Shown here: positions 17,401-23,080 of the stretch, in pieces
Layout of the letters: each line of letters begins with the position of its first letter
Numbering within the stretch: the stretch's first letter is position 1
DNA from: JALZBN01 sp035525375
Lineage (GTDB): Bacteria; Actinomycetota; Acidimicrobiia; Acidimicrobiales; AC-14
Direction: 5' to 3'
Assembly (NCBI GenBank): GCA_035525375.1
Contig: DATLEI010000031.1
Coordinates: forward strand, 1 to 24,458
Length of the DNA: 24,458 nucleotides
Made by a program: the position numbers and the translations under genes
The notes under the pieces: model-generated
The model's database searches: none
Told to the model about the DNA's origin: nothing
What the model saw: the letters and a program-made list of their open reading frames with translations, nothing else

Positions 17401-17836
17401 TCGCCTGCTGCGGACGGTTGGGCACACCGATGTTGAACCAGACCGGCGAGTTGAACGACGCCTTCTGGTGGAGGATGAGGTGCTTGAGCTCGGCGCGAAA
17501 TGCCTCCGACTCCTCGTCGTCGACGAAGTAGCCATCTTTCACGCCCCATGCCGTGACAGTGTCGGCGACTCGGTCAATTACCTGGCGCAGCGATGTCTCC
17601 CGCTCGGGCGACCCCATGAGGCCCCGGAAGTACTTCTGGGCCACGATGTTCGTGGCATTCAGCGACCACGTCACGGGGAACTCGACATCGCGCTGCTCGA
17701 AGGCGACCGTACCGTCGCGGAAGTTGGTGATGCGAGCGTCTCGGCGCTCCCAGGTCACTTCGTCGTAGGGGTCGACACCTGGTGTCGTGAAGTGGCGGCG
17801 GATGCCGATGCCGGTCTGCTCGGGGGCCATTGCCAT
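11429..17836 (-). CDS. nrdJ: adenosylcobalamin-dependent class II ribonucleotide reductase with three inteins
   Basis: 2135 codons from ATG 17836 (Shine-Dalgarno GGGAGGAAC). It reduces ribonucleotides to deoxyribonucleotides using vitamin B12 as radical source, so it works with or without oxygen. The enzyme is split by inteins at residues 148–506, 898–1311 and 1422–1860. The four exteins (147, 391, 110 and 275 residues) join to 923, normal for actinobacterial NrdJ. Junctions restore known motifs: QQASA+CFILAVEDTM, VLAPTG+TIGLMMD and SGAISK+TINMPEE. Active-site elements are NPCSEY (Cys713 of the precursor) and the thiyl-radical cysteine in NSACNLASLN (Cys724). A Pro/Ala-rich linker leads to a C-terminal zinc ribbon/redox tail (YCYQCGM, CSSCG, final GCS). 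Regulation is probably by NrdR via the site upstream. Loss of splicing at any site would inactivate the enzyme. Confidence 0.96.
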   Translation of the reverse strand: MAMAPEQTGIGIRRHFTTPGVDPYDEVTWERRDARITNFRDGTVAFEQRDVEFPVTWSLNATNIVAQKYFRGLMGSPERETSLRQVIDRVADTVTAWGVKDGYFVDDEESEAFRAELKHLILHQKASFNSPVWFNIGVPNRPQQASACQPYDALVSTAEGLVPIGKLVETNAVGAKVLDASGATTIVAVKANGRRGVLRLHTKPGYSLDVTADHLVWRSEGDEPGVGRFVPAGRLNAGDKLEWHASDSWGNGEISRQWVAEAALAGWLQADGFVRHAGGRNEAASVELATVTAPEYHWVLDAVDAVGITGLHWSEREDTSGVSKEARRLALTSPGLPAFLDRWGLNLPTLDARVPEQVLAAPTPIVVAYLRSLFQAEGFVSTRAGRRPIVGLAMGSEGCVRGIQSLLLRFGIFSKIRFVAERRPDRRGAWVLNITAGDVRRFVDDIGFVDPAKAAELDFEDGDEAPQVSPTRPLEIVRIEPLGEMDVYDIQTESGEYLSGNIRVHNCFILAVEDTMQSILNWYVEEGTIFKGGSGAGINLSTIRSSQESLKGGGTASGPVSFMRGADASAGTIKSGGTTRRAAKMVILNADHPDVEDFIWCKAVEERKARVLRDAGFDMDLDGKDSHSTQYQNANNSVRVTDEFMQAVVDDADWHLREVLTGDSVKTVKAPELFRQIALATWECADPGMQFDTTINRWHTASNTGPITASNPCSEYMHVDNSACNLASLNLLKFLDDDTFDVDGFKAAVAVVFTAQEILVGNADYPTEKIAENSRRFRQLGLGYANLGAMLRAKGLPYDSDEGRAWASAITALMTGHAYATSARTAVRMGPFAGYSENREPMNRVLRMHRDELGRIDESFVAPDLLAAAHESWNTAVEMSALHGVRNSQASVLAPTGCLVGGSLLPTDHGLVRLRSLGDVDGAKWQELEAVVATDDGPRDATKFYVNGLEPVVRVETARGYSIQGTTQHRVRIVDVETGEWQWRRFADLTAGDLVPMALDQLVGEPLPVVLPPLGPGVSAENLVVNAELAELVGFFMGAGALRGDDLTLRVDASDFEVVERLERLGKDALDRSPRVSFHGVSVEVSFRGDDLVSWWTACDFDRRDGVAHIPDNLLASNDRTVYAGFLRGLFESDAMVTSGSPHWSTSEVDLARDVHSMLLALGYPAACKPAPGDESVLNLRLLDTANTARWLEEVGFVSGRKHAAVVNGHDRQAAVRNDLVPFTQAMVDRLVPCLGKQRDELAGEIERGGGVPRPVATMLFEETADPELGHLLSFFYDRVATTELGAEELTYDISVPENVTYIANGFVSHNTIGLMMDCDTTGIEPDLGLCKTKKLVGGGTMSIVNQTVPRALAHMGYSKPEADEIIAYIDEHKSILGAPYLKPEHVAVFACSMGDNVIHYLGHVKMMAAAQPWLSGAISKCLSGTTLIPTEDGLIRIGSLYDNEPADSFRDEIMQVASLGAVQKTDAFYYGGVRPVRKVVLRSGHKVIGTPNHRVLVGVEGGLEWKRLDEIEVGNYVATQYGSFMWSLVPPRFDDFRPGTTGGRNAVTLPTEMTEELAFLLGAYASEGCTTGGSAVHITNSVDSVIQRVIAAWRSLFGFEPRVIEEGRNGCPDVVVNSKTVAEFFEYLGMGKRASTKRIPDAVLRSPYEIVLAFLQGLALDAYATVLGGYPKWAICLDSPELLDDLQAVLTNLGIVHGRISKLNKDNGKTYDEVYAVGADAQQLVTLVPFMEPDKQRRATELRARVYGNHNTADIVPGLTPRELYDMLPYRQKNAAGRLLRTEFRFLHDGRSGAVARTSLERVAAVPGSRLAPWLQSILDDNLHFSPVESVGDAGECEVYDLSVPSTHAFVGNGIVNHNTINMPEEATVEEVEQLHIDAWQMGLKAVAIYRDNCKVAQPLSNTKKAVAELVHSADELAAAVRAPVREKLPRTRSSKTFSFRVADCHGYVTVGEYDDGRPGEIFLRVAKQGSTLAGIMDAFAISVSHGLQYGVPLRAFIDMYTNMRFEPAGMTDDPDLRFASSLVDYIFRRLAVEYLPYEDRADLGILTVGERTQPTLPGVEEDATPSAIGSDVLPDPVVAPVPVAPAPAAAAAPTPVAQPAASDAPYCYQCGMVMQRAGACFVCSSCGTTSGCS
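12257..13573 (-). mobile_element. intein 3 of NrdJ (439 residues, LAGLIDADG endonuclease)
   Basis: Precursor residues 1422–1860, inserted at SGAISK|TINMPEE. It starts with Cys (CLSGTTLIPTEDG), has the block B histidine in GTPNHRV, and ends with YDLSVPSTHAFVGNGIVNHN followed by Thr+1, so all splicing residues are present. Two endonuclease dodecapeptides are seen: LAFLLGAYASEG and LAFLQGLALDAY, each with an acidic residue at the catalytic place (Glu and Asp). The endonuclease may therefore be active. Base composition dips here: 12901–13020 is about 55% GC by hand count, lower than the surrounding extein and intein 2, in keeping with later arrival. Confidence 0.95.
13904..15145 (-). mobile_element. 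intein 2 of NrdJ (414 residues, endonuclease motif 1 degraded)
   Basis: Precursor residues 898–1311, inserted at VLAPTG|TIGLMMD. The N-terminus is CLVGGSLLPTDHG, block B is GTTQHRV, and the C-terminal blocks are YDISVPENVTYIANGFVSHN with Thr+1, so splicing should work. The endonuclease region has LVGFFMGAGAL where LAGLIDADG-type enzymes have an acidic residue before the last Gly; here it is Ala. The second motif, FLRGLFESDAM, keeps its Asp. Two catalytic acids are normally needed for double-strand cutting, so this one is probably a dead or nicking enzyme. Codon use is as GC-rich as the host gene, consistent with long residence. Confidence 0.94.
16319..17395 (-). mobile_element. intein 1 of NrdJ (359 residues, LAGLIDADG endonuclease)
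   Basis: Precursor residues 148–506, inserted at QQASA|CFILAVEDTM. It starts with Cys148 (CQPYDALVSTAEG), carries the block B motif VTADHLV, and ends YDIQTESGEYLSGNIRVHN with Cys+1. Between the splicing halves are two dodecapeptides: LAGWLQADGFV (Asp present) and LRSLFQAEGFV (Glu in the acidic place). The endonuclease may be active. At 359 residues it is the shortest of the three. Confidence 0.95.
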
Positions 17837-17932
17837 GGTGTTCCTCCCTGGAACCTTGCTACGGGACTAGCGACTTTTCGTCGGGCGCGTCTTGTAACGC
17901 CCCCGGCAGGGTGCCTGACCGAGGATCCCACA

Positions 17933-17980
17933 CCACAAGATCTTGTGTTTCACGCCGCCTGCGACCGCGATATGGAGTGG
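17933..17980 (-). promoter_or_regulatory. NrdR-box pair candidate upstream of nrdJ
   Basis: CCACAAGATCTTGTGT at 17933–17948 contains a perfect 14-bp palindrome (17934–17947) and matches the NrdR-box consensus acaCwAtATaTwGtgt at 13 of 16 places. A weaker site at 17965–17980 (CCGCGATATGGAGTGG, 10 of 16) lies with its centre 32 bp away. NrdR binds two boxes spaced by about three helical turns, so the spacing fits. The site lies about 97–145 bp upstream of the nrdJ start, within the 223-bp gap that follows nrdR. NrdR would repress nrdJ when dATP is plentiful. No cobalamin riboswitch core is evident in this gap. Confidence 0.7.
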
Positions 17981-18059
17981 GAAGGGCAAATTACACCTGT
18001 GGAACTACGGCGTCAACGATCTTTTTGGGAGCGGCACGAAAGATTGCCGCGGTCGACCG

Positions 18060-18530
18060 TTAGACGGAGGCGTCGGGCTCTGGGCGGTGGGCCAGCAGGC
18101 CGGCCTCCCGCTCGAAGTCGCTGGGATCGTCGAAGCCCTTGTAGACGCTGGCGAATCGCAGGTAGGCGACCTCGTCGAGCGCTCGCAAGCGTTCGAGGAC
18201 TGTGAGTCCGATGCGCTCGCTCGCCAGCTCGGATCCCTCCATCCGAAGGGACTCCTCGATCTCAGCGGCGATGGCCTCGATCTGGTCGTCGGCGATGGGA
18301 CGGTTCTTGGCCGCAGAGCGGATGCCGGCCACAATCTTCGATCGGGTGAAGGGCTCGCGACCGCCCGAACGCTTGACGACGATTACCGGCGACTCCTCGA
18401 GCCGCTCGAAGGTCGTGAACCGCCGGCCGCATTCAAGGCACTCGCGCCGGCGACGTATTGCCGCGCCCTCGTCGGCCACCCGCGAGTCGACGACCTTGTC
18501 TTCCAAGCTCAGACAACCGGGGCAGCGCAT
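18060..18530 (-). CDS. nrdR: NrdR, ribonucleotide reductase regulator
   Basis: 156 residues from ATG 18530. The frame extends to 18557, but the protein family begins MRCPxC. It represses ribonucleotide reductase genes on sensing ATP/dATP. A zinc ribbon is formed by Cys3, Cys6, Cys31 and Cys34 (MRCPGC, ECLECG), with the typical RRRRECLECGRRFTTFER. An ATP-cone follows (about 48–138), with VVKRSGGREPFTRSKIVAGI and VAYLRFASVYKGF. Length matches the family (about 150–160). It lies directly upstream of nrdJ on the same strand, as in Streptomyces, but with a 223-bp gap carrying its own likely operator. The Shine-Dalgarno is poor. Confidence 0.96.
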   Translation of the reverse strand: MRCPGCLSLEDKVVDSRVADEGAAIRRRRECLECGRRFTTFERLEESPVIVVKRSGGREPFTRSKIVAGIRSAAKNRPIADDQIEAIAAEIEESLRMEGSELASERIGLTVLERLRALDEVAYLRFASVYKGFDDPSDFEREAGLLAHRPEPDASV

Positions 18531-18574
18531 AGCCAGAACGGTAGCGCCGGCCCACACCTACGGAACCTCGGGCG

Positions 18575-18994
18575 TCAGCTGCGAGCGACGGCAGGCACGA
18601 CAATCACGTCGCCCGCCTGGAGCGCAGTTCCGCCATTGGATGCCACGAGCCGGTCGACGAGCGGACGGGGATCGCCGTCAGGGTCGAGGCGGCGCGCAAT
18701 GGTCCAGTACGTGTCGCCCGGCTGCGCCACGTAACTCGGTGCCGAGATGCGAGTCATCGGCTGAGACGTCACTTCGGGTGTCGGGAGGGCAGCGATGCTG
18801 CCCAGCTCTCGCATCGCGAACCAGGCCGCAAGGACGAGGACGGTCAGGATCACCGCGAACACAATGCGCCGGCGGGTGTAGACACGCGGTGAAGGTCGCG
18901 CCGTCACCCGTCCCGTGCGCACAACGGCGAGCCGCTCCGGCTCCCACGCGCCGCGCTCCCACGAGCTGGCCCTCTCCTCGGTCATCGCTAGCAT
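18575..18994 (-). CDS. LysM membrane protein, SOS cell-division inhibitor candidate
   Basis: 139 residues from ATG 18994, preceded by GGGGAGGCGCC. An in-frame ATG at 18985 is also possible. The longer frame to 19240 runs through the SOS boxes and is not coding. A short cytoplasmic N-terminus, RRR, one membrane helix (about 44–61) and an extracytoplasmic LysM domain (about 88–134: YVAQPGDTYWTIARRLDPDGDP, LQAGDVIVVP). Divergently transcribed from lexA, with SOS boxes in between, this is the position of Rv2719c (ChiZ) in M. tuberculosis. DivS of Corynebacterium and YneA of Bacillus also lie beside lexA; all of these slow division during DNA damage. Role inferred from this context. nrdR starts 45 bp after its stop. 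Confidence 0.88.
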   Translation of the reverse strand: MLAMTEERASSWERGAWEPERLAVVRTGRVTARPSPRVYTRRRIVFAVILTVLVLAAWFAMRELGSIAALPTPEVTSQPMTRISAPSYVAQPGDTYWTIARRLDPDGDPRPLVDRLVASNGGTALQAGDVIVVPAVARS

Positions 18995-19011
18995 GGCGCC
19001 TCCCCGGCTCC

Positions 19012-19025
19012 CAAACGCTTGTTCG
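19012..19025. promoter_or_regulatory. SOS box-like site 1 (LexA)
   Basis: CAAACGCTTGTTCG differs from the actinobacterial/Bacillus SOS consensus CGAACRNRYGTTYG mainly at its second base. It is the site nearest the LysM gene, ending 18 bp from that gene's start codon, so LexA here would block its transcription. Confidence 0.6.
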
Positions 19026-19040
19026 GACGTCAGCCAACCA

Positions 19041-19054
19041 CGAACGCTCGTTCG
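19041..19054. promoter_or_regulatory. SOS box 2 (LexA)
   Basis: CGAACGCTCGTTCG has perfect inverted arms, which extend outward to CACGAAC/GTTCGTG (19039–19056). It lies in the middle of the lexA/LysM divergent region. Confidence 0.85.
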
Positions 19055-19068
19055 TGTCAAGGAAATTC

Positions 19069-19082
19069 CGAACGAATGTTTG
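19069..19082. promoter_or_regulatory. SOS box 3 (LexA)
   Basis: CGAACGAATGTTTG fits the consensus CGAACRNRYGTTYG at every position. Its centre is 28 bp from that of box 2. Confidence 0.82.
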
Positions 19083-19113
19083 CTTCCGGATCCGCGGCGT
19101 GGTACGTTCCCCC

Positions 19114-19127
19114 CGAACGTGCGTTCG
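19114..19127. promoter_or_regulatory. SOS box 4 (LexA)
   Basis: CGAACGTGCGTTCG fits the consensus at every position. It lies 46 bp before the lexA start and probably serves lexA autorepression. Confidence 0.85.
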
Positions 19128-19172
19128 CACCTCCTCCATCCAGCGGGATCACCACCTCCACAGGAGGAATCA

Positions 19173-19805
19173 ATGACAGAAGCAGTGCTGACCACCCGCC
19201 AACGCGGGATCCTGAACTTCATCGAGTCCCAGAACCGCACAAGGGGCTTCCCGCCCTCAGTTCGCGAGATCGGCCAAGCCGTGGGGCTGAGCTCTACTTC
19301 AACCGTGCACGCCCACCTCGCAACACTTCAGAAGCTGGGCTACCTGCGCCGCGACCCGTCCAAGCCACGGGCTCTCGAGGTGCGCTACGACCGCGGCTCC
19401 GGCGCGGCCATCGAGCACCGTCCGGCGCGCCCGGTGCCGCTGCTCGGCGACGTTGCCGCCGGCACCGACGTCTTGGCCCAGGAGAACGTGGAGGAGTTCG
19501 TTCCTGTGCCCTCCGACTTCACCGGCGACGGCGAGCTGTTCATGCTGCGAGTTCGGGGCGAGTCGATGATCGAAGCGGGAATCCTCGACGGTGACTACGC
19601 GGTCGTGCGCCGGGAGACCGAGGTCCGCAAGGGTGACATCGTCGTCGCCGGCATCCCCGGTGACGAGGCGACTATCAAGACCTACACCCGCAAGGGCAAC
19701 ACCATCTCGCTGCTGCCGGCGAACCCCGACTACCAGCCCATCGAACTCGATGCGGCCGACGTCACCCTCTATGGGAAGGTCGTCACCATCCTGCGCCGGT
19801 TGTAA
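19173..19805 (+). CDS. lexA: LexA, SOS-response repressor/autoprotease
   Basis: 210 residues from ATG 19173, preceded by CAGGAGGAATCA. The frame runs on upstream to 18915 but crosses the operators. LexA represses DNA-damage genes and cleaves itself when RecA filaments form. The N-terminal winged helix is TTRQRGILNFIESQ, with recognition region SVREIGQAVGLSSTSTVHAH. The cleavage site is Ala96–Gly97 in GDVAAGTDV. The catalytic dyad is Ser131 (RGESMIEAG) and Lys169 (EATIKTYTRK). Divergent from the LysM gene with four SOS boxes between. Its 3' end overlaps the convergent peptidase gene by 23 bp. Confidence 0.97.
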   Translation: MTEAVLTTRQRGILNFIESQNRTRGFPPSVREIGQAVGLSSTSTVHAHLATLQKLGYLRRDPSKPRALEVRYDRGSGAAIEHRPARPVPLLGDVAAGTDVLAQENVEEFVPVPSDFTGDGELFMLRVRGESMIEAGILDGDYAVVRRETEVRKGDIVVAGIPGDEATIKTYTRKGNTISLLPANPDYQPIELDAADVTLYGKVVTILRRL

Positions 19806-21063
19806 GTCGGCGCCAGGCCACCCCGCCGGCGCCACAACCAACAGCTGCGAACAGCACTACGGCCAACCCCACGACTGCGGGGTTACGACTTTCCTCATCA
19901 GCAGGTCCGACGGCGCGCGCCGCTCGCGCCGCGCGCGTTGGCAGGAGTGGCTCCACGACATCGGCAACGGGAGACACAACCGAAGGAGTTGTCGTAGCAA
20001 TCTCTATCGGCGCGGCTGGTCCCCCGTCCGGCGTCACCGCCGCCGGGGGTGCCACCGCCTGGGCCGCGACTGGTGGCGACCCCAGACCGCTGACCGCCGC
20101 AGCCAGGTCGACGCGACCCTTACATCCATTGCCACACGCAACGGAGGTGTCGAGCGTGGCGATCAACCGCTGTACGGCCGCGGTCGGGCTCAGACCCTGG
20201 CCCAGCAGCAGGGCAAGCGCGCCGGAGACGTGAGGAGCGGCCATCGACGTCCCCGCCGCGGCTACGTAACCGCCATCGGTGTCGGTCGAAATCACGTTGT
20301 CATCGGCTGTCCCTGTGCCAGAACCGCCGGGCGCGGCAACGCCCCACTTGGCGTTTCCGATAGGGCTCGAATAGGGCGGCACCTTGCCCGCCTTATCGGT
20401 CGCGCCGACGACGACCGCGTTCAACTGGCCGTAGTTGGCGCTGCCGAGGTCGAGGACACCGAGGCGATAGTTGCCCGCGGCCAGCACCGGGATGGCTCCG
20501 TGAGCCCACGCGTACTCGATGCCTGGTCTCAGCGGTGTTCCGAGGAGGCTCGTCAGCAGGAAATCGGGGTCACCCAGGCTGAGGTTGACCACCCGCGCGC
20601 CGTGGTCGACCACCCAGCGGATCCCGGCGTTGATGTCATCGACCCGGCCCGCGCCACCGGCATCGAGCACCTTGGCGGCGACGAGCGAGGCTTCCGGCGC
20701 GACACCGGCGATGCCCCGACCGTTGCCGGTCACCGCGGCGGCGATTCCGGCGACGATGCTGCCGTGGCCATTGTCATCCTGGCCGCCACCGTCGCGGCAG
20801 GGGCCCCCGAGACACCGGGCCGTGGCCTTTACCTTGGCCGCGAGGTCGGGGTGACTGAGATCGATCCCGGTATCGACAACGCCGATGGTGACGCCCGCGC
20901 CGCTCGCGGTCGCCCACGCCTCCGCCGCACCGAGCTGGGCCAATCCCCACTGGCGGTCAAAGAACGGGTCGTTGCTAGCGCCGGCGGGCACTGCCAACCC
21001 GACTGAGCCCAAGATGACGGCGGCCAAGAGGGTGAGGGCACCGAGAAGCTGCGCCAAAAGCAC
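19783..21063 (-). CDS. S8 (subtilisin-family) serine peptidase, secreted and membrane-anchored
   Basis: 426 residues from GTG 21063, the only plausible start; the Shine-Dalgarno is weak. A signal peptide (about 1–30: hydrophobic stretch ending VPAGAS) leads to a short stretch, then the subtilisin domain. The triad is Asp64 (VVDTGID), His100 (NGHGSIVAG, Ser replacing the usual Thr) and Ser273 (GTSMAAPH), with oxyanion Asn198 (AAGNYR). A Pro/Ala linker follows, then a C-terminal membrane helix (NPAVVGLAVVLFAAVGCGAGGVAW) and a short basic tail. This is the topology of mycosins, but there are no ESX/type VII genes here. Substrate unknown. dapE ends 20 bp upstream of its start. Confidence 0.93.
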   Translation of the reverse strand: MLLAQLLGALTLLAAVILGSVGLAVPAGASNDPFFDRQWGLAQLGAAEAWATASGAGVTIGVVDTGIDLSHPDLAAKVKATARCLGGPCRDGGGQDDNGHGSIVAGIAAAVTGNGRGIAGVAPEASLVAAKVLDAGGAGRVDDINAGIRWVVDHGARVVNLSLGDPDFLLTSLLGTPLRPGIEYAWAHGAIPVLAAGNYRLGVLDLGSANYGQLNAVVVGATDKAGKVPPYSSPIGNAKWGVAAPGGSGTGTADDNVISTDTDGGYVAAAGTSMAAPHVSGALALLLGQGLSPTAAVQRLIATLDTSVACGNGCKGRVDLAAAVSGLGSPPVAAQAVAPPAAVTPDGGPAAPIEIATTTPSVVSPVADVVEPLLPTRAARAARAVGPADEESRNPAVVGLAVVLFAAVGCGAGGVAWRRLTTGAGW

Positions 21064-21083
21064 GCTTACATTTTCGCAGGCTT

Positions 21084-22160
21084 TCAGGGCCTTGCGGCCG
21101 CGCCTTTTTCGAGCAGCGTGCCGAGTACTCGCCAGACCTCCTCGAGATCGGAACGATTGACCCGCTCGTCAGGGGCGTGGGCAAGGTTCGGGTCGCCCGG
21201 GCCGAAGTTTGTTGCGGGCACCCCGCGCGCCGCGAAGCGGGCGACGTCGGTCCAGCCCAGCTTCGCCTCCGGCGCGCCGCCGGCCGCGCCCATGAGGGAG
21301 GTCAGCAGGGGGTGCCCGAGCGCCGGAGGAGCGGACGGCGCGAAGTCGACGACCTCGAAACCGTCGACCTCGCCGACAGCCTCGCGCACGTGGGCCTCGG
21401 CCTCCGCCGGCGTGCGGTCAGGGGCGAAGCGGAAATTCAGGGTCACGACAGCTCGGTCGGGGATCACGTTCGCGGCAACACCGCCGTTGACCAGCACGGC
21501 CGAAAGGCCTTCATGGAACTCGCACCCGTCGATCACGACAACGCGTCCCTCGTACTTCGACAGCTTGGCGAGGACGTCGGCAAGCCGGTGGATTGCGTTA
21601 CGGCCCAGCCATGACCGAGCCGAGTGGGCCCGGCGACCCTCCATGACCACATCCACCCGCATGGTGCCCTGACAGCCAGCCTCGACGCGCGCGCCGGTCG
21701 GTTCGGTCAGCACCGCTGCGTCACACTCCAACAGGTCGGCGCGCTCAGCGAAGAGCTGCTCGAGCCCGTTGCTCTGGAAGTCGACCTCCTCACACGCATA
21801 GAAGAGGTAGGTCACGTCGACGGCTGGCGCGGTGATGCTGCGGGCCAGCTCGAGCATGACGGCCACGCCCGACTTCATGTCGACGGAACCGAGCCCCCAC
21901 AAGACGTCGCCATCAACGCGAGCCTTCTCATTGCCGGCGGCGGGGACGGTGTCGAGGTGACCAGCGAGCAGGAGGCGTTGCGGACGGCCCAGTCCGGTGC
22001 GGGCCACGAGGTTGTCACCGACCCTTGTCAGCGAAAGGCCCGGGATGGCAGACAACCAGCCTTCGACGTGGTCGGCCATGGCCGCCTCGTTGTGGCTGAC
22101 CGACGGGATGTCGACCAGCGACGCCGTCAGGGCAAGCAGATCGGTTGCCGTCTGGCTCAC
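21084..22160 (-). CDS. dapE: succinyl-diaminopimelate desuccinylase
   Basis: 358 residues from GTG 22160, which overlaps the dapD stop as GTGA. The longer frame to 22316 lies within dapD. It removes succinate from N-succinyl-LL-diaminopimelate in the lysine/peptidoglycan pathway. It is an M20 metallopeptidase with the two-zinc ligands and catalytic residues His68 and Asp70 (LLLAGHLDTVP), Asp94 (GLGSVDMKSG), Glu124/Glu125 (YACEEVD), Glu153 (LTEPTG) and His328 (DPNLAHAPDE), and the dimer-contact His179 (RRAHSARSW). All are present. Translationally coupled to dapD, so two consecutive-pathway enzymes are made together. Confidence 0.95.
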   Translation of the reverse strand: MSQTATDLLALTASLVDIPSVSHNEAAMADHVEGWLSAIPGLSLTRVGDNLVARTGLGRPQRLLLAGHLDTVPAAGNEKARVDGDVLWGLGSVDMKSGVAVMLELARSITAPAVDVTYLFYACEEVDFQSNGLEQLFAERADLLECDAAVLTEPTGARVEAGCQGTMRVDVVMEGRRAHSARSWLGRNAIHRLADVLAKLSKYEGRVVVIDGCEFHEGLSAVLVNGGVAANVIPDRAVVTLNFRFAPDRTPAEAEAHVREAVGEVDGFEVVDFAPSAPPALGHPLLTSLMGAAGGAPEAKLGWTDVARFAARGVPATNFGPGDPNLAHAPDERVNRSDLEEVWRVLGTLLEKGAAARP

Positions 22161-22987
22161 GCGCCGGCGACGCCATGTTGGCGGAGGACTTGCTCCAGCT
22201 GGGCCTTGTCGTGGCGCTGGCCTTCGGGCAACCGCTTCACGACCAGCGCGCACGGCAGGCCGAACTCCCCGCCGGGGAACTCGCGGGGACGGGTCGCCGT
22301 GACGGCGACACACCACGGTGGCACCACACCGCGCCCCAGCTGCGCCCCTGTCTCAGCGTCGATCACCGGGATGGATGACGACAGGATCATCCCTGCGCCG
22401 AGCACCGCCCCCCGGCCAACCCGAGCGCCCTCGACCACCATGCAGCGACTGCCGATCAGGGCGTCGTCGCCGATGATCACCGGCGCGGCCTGCGGCGGTT
22501 CGAGCACTCCACCGATGCCCACGCCGCCCGAGAGGTGCACGTTGGCACCTACCTGGGCACAGGAGCCCACCGTCGCCCACGTGTCGACGAGCGTATTGGC
22601 ACCAACCCGAGCACCGATGTTGACGTAGCTCGGCATGAGCACGACGCCGCGCTCCAAGTACGAGCCGTAGCGCGCCGAAGCACCGGGAACCACCCGCACA
22701 CCGGCAGCTTCGTAGCCGCGCTTCAGCGGAATTCGGTCGGCGTACTCGAACGGCCCGAGCTCGATGACCTCCATCGCCGCCACCCGGAACAGCAGCAGGA
22801 TGGCCTGCTTGAGCCACACGTTGACGATTACCTCGCCCGAGGACTCATCGAGTTCCGCGGCGCGGGCCTCACCTGAGTCGAGCAGCGCGATCGCCGCGTC
22901 GATGATGTCCCTCGCGTCACCGTCGGTTGGGGTCAGTTCGTCCTTGCGGTTCCACAGCTCTTCGATTTGGGCTCGTAGGTCGGGCAC
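22157..22987 (-). CDS. dapD: tetrahydrodipicolinate N-succinyltransferase, E. coli type
   Basis: 276 residues from GTG 22987. It transfers succinyl from succinyl-CoA to tetrahydrodipicolinate, committing it to the succinylase branch of diaminopimelate synthesis. An N-terminal helical domain precedes a left-handed beta-helix of hexapeptide repeats (MPSYVNIG at 118–125, VDTWATVGSCAQVG around Asp135, HLSGGVGIGGVLEP at 151–164). These segments are nearly the same as in E. coli DapD, and the length (274 there) also fits. The mycobacterial DapD is a different, longer type. Followed directly by dapE. Divergent from the S9 peptidase gene, about 93 bp apart. Confidence 0.95.
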   Translation of the reverse strand: MPDLRAQIEELWNRKDELTPTDGDARDIIDAAIALLDSGEARAAELDESSGEVIVNVWLKQAILLLFRVAAMEVIELGPFEYADRIPLKRGYEAAGVRVVPGASARYGSYLERGVVLMPSYVNIGARVGANTLVDTWATVGSCAQVGANVHLSGGVGIGGVLEPPQAAPVIIGDDALIGSRCMVVEGARVGRGAVLGAGMILSSSIPVIDAETGAQLGRGVVPPWCVAVTATRPREFPGGEFGLPCALVVKRLPEGQRHDKAQLEQVLRQHGVAGA

Positions 22988-23080
22988 CGCCGGAGCGTAC
23001 CCCGAGGGCGCGAGTGGCCCTCAGGACAGGCAGGGACAGTGGCGCGCGGTCGCCTCACCGCGCCCGGCTCTGCTAGCACG

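Noticed and set aside
17837..18059. Possible cobalamin riboswitch before nrdJ
   Set aside because: A B12-dependent enzyme does not itself need one, and I found no B12-box-like core or fitting stems. The palindromic NrdR box explains the region better.
19783..21063. S8 peptidase as a mycosin of a type VII secretion system
   Set aside because: Topology fits, but there are no EccB/C/D/E or WXG100 genes in the window. The family is broad, so only a generic peptidase is called.
21624..22628. 334-codon plus-strand open frame
   Set aside because: Antisense to dapE and dapD, both of which carry full family motifs.
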